11,016 nt of DNA from Desulfurococcales archaeon. GTDB taxonomy: Archaea; Thermoproteota; Thermoprotei_A; Sulfolobales; NBVN01. Numbering within the stretch: position 1 is the first letter of the stretch; each line of letters opens with the position of its first letter. The stretch is taken from the NCBI GenBank assembly GCA_026986255.1, contig JALSOX010000020.1:1-11016 (forward strand). Direction: 5' to 3'. The notes beneath the pieces were generated by a model that did no database searches, had not been told where the DNA came from, and worked only from the letters and a program-made list of their open reading frames with translations. Below are positions 7,883 through 11,016 of this stretch, in pieces. The position numbers were made by a program, and so were the translations under genes.

Positions 7883-7887
7883 TTTTT
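7883..7887 (+). terminator. T-run terminator after tRNA-Ser
   Basis: A run of five Ts starts 10 nt after the CCA end. Archaeal RNA polymerase terminates at such runs without needing a hairpin. Only the T run itself is seen. Confidence 0.5.
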
Positions 7888-8218
7888 ACACGCGTACCTA
7901 ATTGAACTATTCTCGTGTGTTGATGTAATTAGTTCCCTTTGCGGAAGCTCGACGGATTATCGTTGCCTACCTTTACGAAGGTAAATTGTTCCCTGATTAC
8001 AGCACTTTGTGAGTTAATTTTAACTACTATTCTCTCTTTGATTCCCTCATTTGCCAGTATAATGACGGTGTTTAAGGGTATGGGATCCTAAGAAAACGGC
8101 TTATGTTAAATCATTTTATTACCCTCCTGTTTCACCTTCATATGCGGTTGAATGAAATTACAGATAATGTCATTTGTCTCTGTCAATCCGTAGCTAGGGA
8201 AAGAAGCATAGTTATGTC
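7888..8218. other. Non-coding AT-rich spacer with one short hairpin
   Basis: I see no gene here on either strand: the frames are short and lack a credible start, and no tRNA or guide-RNA motif is recognisable. The one clear structure is a perfect 6-bp hairpin with a TACG loop, TACCTT-TACG-AAGGTA at 7968-7983. It is flanked by two similar stretches, ATTAGTTCCCT (7928-7938) and AATTGTTCCCT (7984-7994). The base composition is more AT-rich than in the ribosomal block, marking the boundary between the housekeeping cluster and the following region. Confidence 0.5.
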
Positions 8219-10207
8219 TTAGCTTTCTGACGACTGGTGACAAGATGCGTAGAGGGCTTCTCCATCTACGATCACACCTATGCAGGTGTTCCTTAGGTCT
8301 GAGGGTTCAACCCACATCGCTTTAAGGTACATGGGCGTGTATTCCCACCGTAACGCCGTTATTGTCCAGATGTCTTTGTAGTGCCATCCTTTAGGTAATA
8401 CGCCAGCGATACTATAGTCGTTTCTGGGGTTGTAGTATAGTATTGCAACTTCTTTTACTGGCTCTTTAAAGTGGATTTCTATTTGAACATACCCGTTACG
8501 TCTTTCAAGCCTAACTTCAGGTGCGGGAGTGTATGCATATGCTACTACAAACTTTCCTTTTGTGAATGAGACATAGGCGTATATTCGGCTAGCGTTGAGT
8601 TGGCTCAGAAATTCCACCAAGTATTCCGCATAATATAGGGCGTATACGTGCTTTAATGCAGGACTATAAAAATTAATTGTGTTAACATACTCCAAGCCAG
8701 CAAGTCCTATGCGTGGAGACAGCTGGATGGCGGAATAGTTACATGCGATGAGGGATTTTAGTCCCGCGTCAGGAATGATCCTCTTATTCGACAACGTCTC
8801 AGCTGCCCGTAGGACGTCATAAGCTAATGACTCAGGCGTGTAGTCCTCAGGATAACTGTCACGTAACCATGATTGAGGAATTCTAACTTCCCTAAGTGCT
8901 AATTTCCCGTCCTTCCTTACTACGTGGTAGAGTGTACTGTCTCTAACTAAACTCAAGCTTCCGAGCATATACTCATAATAATCTTGGAATTCTATAGGCG
9001 GAGGGTGTTGTTCAAGCACGAAAGGCGTGTTATCCACCACGGCAACTGCAGCAGCGTGTCTAAGGGTTGAAGAGTCAATTACTAATATGTAGGAGTCTAT
9101 TCCTGCGTAAACTAGTAGTGAGGAGATCAGGATTGCATAGTCGGCGCATATCCCAGTGCCTTTATTAATTGTTCGAAGAGGGCTTTGGTACTTAGGTACT
9201 TCTTCACTATCAGGGTTATAAATTACTATCGATGCTGACGCCTTTGAGTAATCATACCTAATATGTTTGTCAACCCACGAGAGTATCTTCCAGATAGCGA
9301 CTTCCTTATTAATTGGTGGTGACCCACCAAAGACTATATCGCCTGCCTTATTTACTTCCTTGAGAGTAATTAAAGGGTACATTAACGCGAAGCCTGTGAG
9401 TGGAGGGCTTGGCGGCGACGACCGCGGTGGAAGTTGAGAGTGAGAGCTGGAGCTTTGTGTGCCTCGCTCCACGCTTGAATGTGGGGGCACCGTGAGTGAA
9501 GTAGGTATTGTTGAGGTTGATGTGCGGGCAACTCCAGCTACTGAGGATGGTAGTAGCTTAGGCCACCAAGAAGGTACGAGGTTGCTGGGGAGCACGTACG
9601 GGGCAAGAACAGTAAGGAGTATTAAGAACGAGAACAGGGTTAGTATGGCGATCTTCTTAATACTTCTCCTCGATTTCTCTTCATAGTAACGACTAACGGG
9701 ATGGGCCTCCTCCCTACAGCCTTTACTGGTGAGGTTAGTGGCGCGGCACGTCTTACTCACCTTCCTAGAAGGTTCTTTCCATCGGATGTCAATGAGGTGT
9801 GGTTCACCATAATCCTCATGCCTAAGCGCATCAGGTGCGGGTCTATTAAATCCTAGGGGGAGGTCAGGGGCTTTAATTCCTTTCTCTTTATATACCTCAG
9901 AAGCTTCCTCGATGATACTAAGGTACTCATTAATAATGTTGAAGCGAGGTCTCTGAGACCGTATAAAGTCGGCATACTCACCCATTAAAACCACATATGG
10001 GGCGAAGTCCTGGCCGAGTATATTAATGAGCATGCGGACACTGCACTCGTTGAGGACGTTCATATCCCGTAGTTTAAATAATACAGAGTCAAAGCACCTA
10101 ACGACATGGTCGACAGACCTAAAAATATTCATTTCTAGGCGTAATGGTTCAGCTGCTTCCTCAATAATAGCTCGAAGGAACTCATCCTCGCCAAAACGTT
10201 TATGCAA
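8219..10207 (-). CDS. Membrane-anchored transglutaminase-like domain protein
   Basis: The 662-residue protein has four parts. Residues 1-184 are a mostly helical, charged domain I do not recognise. Residues 185-206 are one hydrophobic span (IAILTLFSFLILLTVLAPYV) preceded by KSRRSIKK, predicting N-in/C-out topology. Residues 208-270 are a Ser/Thr/Pro-rich linker. Residues 300-400 resemble a transglutaminase-like (papain-fold) core: WKILSWVDKHIRYDY, then GTGICADYAILISSLLVYAGI with the candidate nucleophile Cys354, then LRHAAAVAVV with His384, then PFVLEQ where the third catalytic residue, usually Asp, would be Glu399. The C-terminal 260 residues are partly strand-rich and unrecognised. Archaeal proteins of this kind may be thiol peptidases or cross-linking enzymes; substrate and role are unknown. 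The start is TTG at 10207, 9 nt after a GGAGGG box; no ATG or GTG lies in frame between it and the upstream stop. The gene stands alone with its own promoter. Confidence 0.8.
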   Translation of the reverse strand: MHKRFGEDEFLRAIIEEAAEPLRLEMNIFRSVDHVVRCFDSVLFKLRDMNVLNECSVRMLINILGQDFAPYVVLMGEYADFIRSQRPRFNIINEYLSIIEEASEVYKEKGIKAPDLPLGFNRPAPDALRHEDYGEPHLIDIRWKEPSRKVSKTCRATNLTSKGCREEAHPVSRYYEEKSRRSIKKIAILTLFSFLILLTVLAPYVLPSNLVPSWWPKLLPSSVAGVARTSTSTIPTSLTVPPHSSVERGTQSSSSHSQLPPRSSPPSPPLTGFALMYPLITLKEVNKAGDIVFGGSPPINKEVAIWKILSWVDKHIRYDYSKASASIVIYNPDSEEVPKYQSPLRTINKGTGICADYAILISSLLVYAGIDSYILVIDSSTLRHAAAVAVVDNTPFVLEQHPPPIEFQDYYEYMLGSLSLVRDSTLYHVVRKDGKLALREVRIPQSWLRDSYPEDYTPESLAYDVLRAAETLSNKRIIPDAGLKSLIACNYSAIQLSPRIGLAGLEYVNTINFYSPALKHVYALYYAEYLVEFLSQLNASRIYAYVSFTKGKFVVAYAYTPAPEVRLERRNGYVQIEIHFKEPVKEVAILYYNPRNDYSIAGVLPKGWHYKDIWTITALRWEYTPMYLKAMWVEPSDLRNTCIGVIVDGEALYASCHQSSES

Positions 10208-10216
10208 GAGAGGGAA

Positions 10217-10250
10217 CCCTCCATGTAAGTTTCTATGGTGAGACTTATAT
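10217..10250 (-). promoter_or_regulatory. Promoter and ribosome-binding site of the transglutaminase-like gene
   Basis: On the minus strand ATATAAG (10250-10244) is a TATA-like box. The expected transcript start is near 10220, just at the GGAGGG Shine-Dalgarno box (10222-10217), which lies 9 nt before the TTG at 10207. The combination supports the TTG start. If initiation fell inside the SD box the leader would be too short, so the exact start site matters. Confidence 0.5.
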
Positions 10251-10443
10251 TTCTATCCTAAGTGAAGATTCAGGAAAGTTAAAAGGAATCATTTAAGTAA
10301 TTGCTTGGTTTCGCCTCTTGATTACATAGATTGTCTTTCCTGTGAGAAATCCACACTACTTCAACAGATCTTTCCAAATTTCTTGTTTAAGGAAAATAAT
10401 GGTGGAGTAAAGTAATTAAGTAATTAGTGGCTTCTGGACTAAA
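10251..10443. other. Non-coding AT-rich spacer with short repeats
   Basis: No gene is recognisable. Two features stand out. CAGGAAAG (10271-10278) and CTTTCCTG (10335-10342) form a perfect 8-bp inverted pair 56 nt apart. AAGTAATT occurs at 10295-10302 and twice in tandem at 10410-10425. Both may be chance in such AT-rich sequence, or sites for a regulator of the flanking genes. Confidence 0.4.
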
Positions 10444-10445
10444 AG

Positions 10446-10454
10446 ATTTTTATG
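10446..10454 (+). promoter_or_regulatory. TATA box of the structured RNA candidate
   Basis: ATTTTTATG, with an A-rich stretch before it (CTAAAAG), is a plausible TATA/BRE pair. Initiation about 26 nt downstream would fall near 10475, at the start of the foldable segment beginning at 10471. Confidence 0.45.
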
Positions 10455-10470
10455 AACCTAACGATGATAT

Positions 10471-10538
10471 GCCCCTAGGTGTGGGCACATACTGCTTGCC
10501 TCGAATAGTGCTCCGTGATCTCCCACGTGCTTAGAGGC
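10471..10538 (+). ncRNA. Candidate structured small RNA, class unknown
   Basis: No reading frame fits, but the 68-nt segment can close on itself. GCCCCTAG (10471-10478) pairs with TTAGAGGC (10531-10538) with one C/A mismatch and one G-U. TGTGGG (10480-10485) pairs with CCCACG (10522-10527) with one G-U. CAC/GTG (10486-10488/10508-10510) can add an inner helix. A 1x3 internal loop separates the first two helices. The segment is GC-richer than its surroundings, as RNA genes of hyperthermophiles usually are, and a TATA box lies at about the right distance. It is not a tRNA and I find no box C/D motif. An H/ACA RNA is possible but there is no clear ACA box. The pairing was worked out by eye. Confidence 0.4.
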
Positions 10539-10560
10539 TTAAACTCGCCTTGACAGAACC

Positions 10561-10566
10561 TATAAT
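10561..10566 (+). promoter_or_regulatory. TATA box of the C/D guide RNA candidate
   Basis: TATAAT, within CCTATAATG, predicts transcription starting near 10590, about 15 nt before box C of the guide RNA candidate. Confidence 0.5.
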
Positions 10567-10604
10567 GAATCAGGGTGTGGACAGTTTATCTTGGGGCGTT
10601 GCCG

Positions 10605-10653
10605 ATGATGAGCCCGTAGAGTGGTGACGAATGATCGCGGAGTTTTCGGCTGA
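10605..10653 (+). ncRNA. Candidate box C/D 2'-O-methylation guide sRNA
   Basis: All parts of an archaeal C/D sRNA occur in order with canonical spacing. Box C ATGATGA is at 10605-10611. A 12-nt guide (10612-10623, GCCCGTAGAGTG) follows. A degenerate box D' GTGA is at 10624-10627, a 3-nt spacer CGA comes next, and a near-consensus box C' ATGATCG is at 10631-10637. A second 12-nt guide (10638-10649, CGGAGTTTTCGG) precedes box D CTGA at 10650-10653. Such RNAs assemble with L7Ae, Nop5 and fibrillarin and direct 2'-O-methylation of the target base paired with the fifth guide nucleotide before box D or D'. Predicted target sequences are CCGAAAACTCCG (methyl on the fifth base, A) and CACTCTACGGGC (fifth base, C). 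I could not place these in an rRNA or tRNA. No terminal stem flanks the boxes. A TATA box lies upstream. Confidence 0.65.
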
Positions 10654-10693
10654 GAATTCCTTAAGTGATTCATTAATTAACTCCCTGCGCTAC

Positions 10694-10750
10694 ACGATTA
10701 ACTTGGCTAATCATGTTCTGGCCAGACAGTGTAGTCTCGGACGATTAACT
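10694..10750. repeat. Direct repeat ACGATTAACT and inverted repeat before the last gene
   Basis: ACGATTAACT occurs exactly twice, at 10694-10703 and 10741-10750, 47 nt apart. The first copy starts the inverted repeat GATTA-N7-TAATC (10696-10712). The second copy runs into CTAAAAAGG and overlaps the likely TATA region of the gene at 10790. The layout could be an operator pair. It is inferred from sequence only. Confidence 0.4.
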
Positions 10751-10789
10751 AAAAAGGTGTGTCATAGTATTCGTAACTAGTGATGTGGG

Positions 10790-11016
10790 GTGGTTAGGGA
10801 TGATACGAGTGCTGTGCATGGGTGGAGGTGGGGTGAGGAGCAGTTCGGTTCGGTAGTCACGCCATTGTATCTAAGTACTGTTTACAGGTACCTGGATGAG
10901 GAGCATGCTACGGTGAGTGATAGGGGTAAGGTGATCAAGTATGCTCGGGAGGAGACGCCGACCGTACGTGCTCTGGAACGCGTGATCGCGTCGTTAGAGG
11001 GTTATGAGGACGCCTT
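10790..11016 (+). CDS. Trans-sulfuration PLP enzyme (cystathionine gamma-synthase/lyase family), partial
   Basis: The first 75 residues of a PLP-dependent enzyme of the Cys/Met metabolism family (cystathionine gamma-synthase, gamma-lyase, O-acetylhomoserine sulfhydrylase) are present; the rest lies beyond the window. Matching landmarks are AVHGWRWGEEQFGSVVTPLY (residues 9-28, usually VHxG followed by GAVxxPIY), LSTVY (28-32), KYAREETPTVRALERVIASLEGYEDA (50-75), equivalent to the YSRxxNPTxxxLExxIAxLEGxxxA signature. In that signature Tyr and Arg (Y51, R53) bind the cofactor phosphate of the neighbouring subunit. The usual Asn of NPT is Thr here. The lysine that binds PLP is not in the window, so which family reaction it catalyses cannot be told. 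GTG 10790 is chosen because the frame stop is at 10781-10783 and GTGAT lies 5 nt upstream as a ribosome-binding box. Confidence 0.85.
   Translation, partial: MVRDDTSAVHGWRWGEEQFGSVVTPLYLSTVYRYLDEEHATVSDRGKVIKYAREETPTVRALERVIASLEGYEDA

Noticed and set aside
7781..7984. Open frame across the tRNA-Ser gene
   Set aside because: Its first half is the tRNA itself, which folds perfectly; the frame is a by-product.
9459..9686. Plus-strand open frame opposite the transglutaminase-like gene
   Set aside because: It lies antisense to the Ser/Thr/Pro linker and membrane span; the composition is explained by the opposite strand.
10271..10342. CAGGAAAG/CTTTCCTG inverted pair as the ends of a small mobile element
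   Set aside because: The enclosed 56 nt hold nothing, there are no flanking target duplications, and 8-bp pairs are not rare in such AT-rich sequence.
10471..10538. A tRNA, suggested by TCGAAT resembling a T loop
   Set aside because: No T stem, anticodon stem or D arm can be formed around it, and the outer helix has a mismatch.
10471..10789. SAM-type riboswitch or similar leader of the trans-sulfuration gene
   Set aside because: The structured segment ends about 250 nt before the start codon, another promoter and the C/D sRNA candidate lie between, and no known riboswitch core is recognisable.
1..11016. CRISPR array, insertion sequence or defence cluster
   Set aside because: No regularly spaced repeats, transposase motifs, or cas, toxin or restriction signatures were seen on either strand.

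Overview
The window is a chromosomal segment from an archaeon, most probably a hyperthermophilic crenarchaeote (Thermoproteota). The evidence is a split largest RNA polymerase subunit (A' and A''), ribosomal protein L30e and a NusA made only of KH domains next to it, an EF-1A rather than an EF-Tu, TATA-type promoters about 26 nt before expected transcription starts, and Shine-Dalgarno boxes of the GGAGGTGA type. I cannot fix the genus from the sequence alone.

Positions 2-4647 hold a tightly packed plus-strand transcription and translation cluster: rpoA1 (5' end outside the window), rpoA2, rpl30e, nusA, then rps12 behind its own TATA box. Neighbours overlap or are separated by only a few bases up to nusA. 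A minus-strand gene of the bifunctional nuclease/DUF151 family (4725-5237) sits between rps12 and rps7 and fires divergently from rps7 across a near-palindromic AT-rich promoter. Then follow rps7, the EF-1A gene and rps10 on the plus strand, each with a recognisable upstream TATA-like element, and a tRNA-Ser(GGA) gene with encoded CCA, a TATA box and a T-run terminator. Together these genes supply the polymerase catalytic core, the decoding-centre proteins S12 and S7, S10, and the factor that delivers aminoacyl-tRNA.

From 7874 on the sequence is visibly more AT-rich and less dense. A 345-nt spacer leads to a long minus-strand gene (8219-10207) for a one-pass membrane protein with an extracytoplasmic transglutaminase-like domain. 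The 582-nt gap after it is not empty. It holds a foldable RNA candidate behind a TATA box (10471-10538), a well-formed box C/D guide RNA candidate with two 12-nt guides (10605-10653), and repeats in front of the last gene, a trans-sulfuration-type PLP enzyme cut by the window end (10790 onward).

The items most worth checking are the C/D sRNA, the structured RNA beside it, an apparent ACG start codon for L30e, a Thr in place of the usual Asn in the EF-1A guanine-specificity motif, and an RpoA2 about 90 residues longer at its N terminus than I expect for the family. I do not see a clearly new multi-gene system (no CRISPR, no insertion sequence, no defence cluster).
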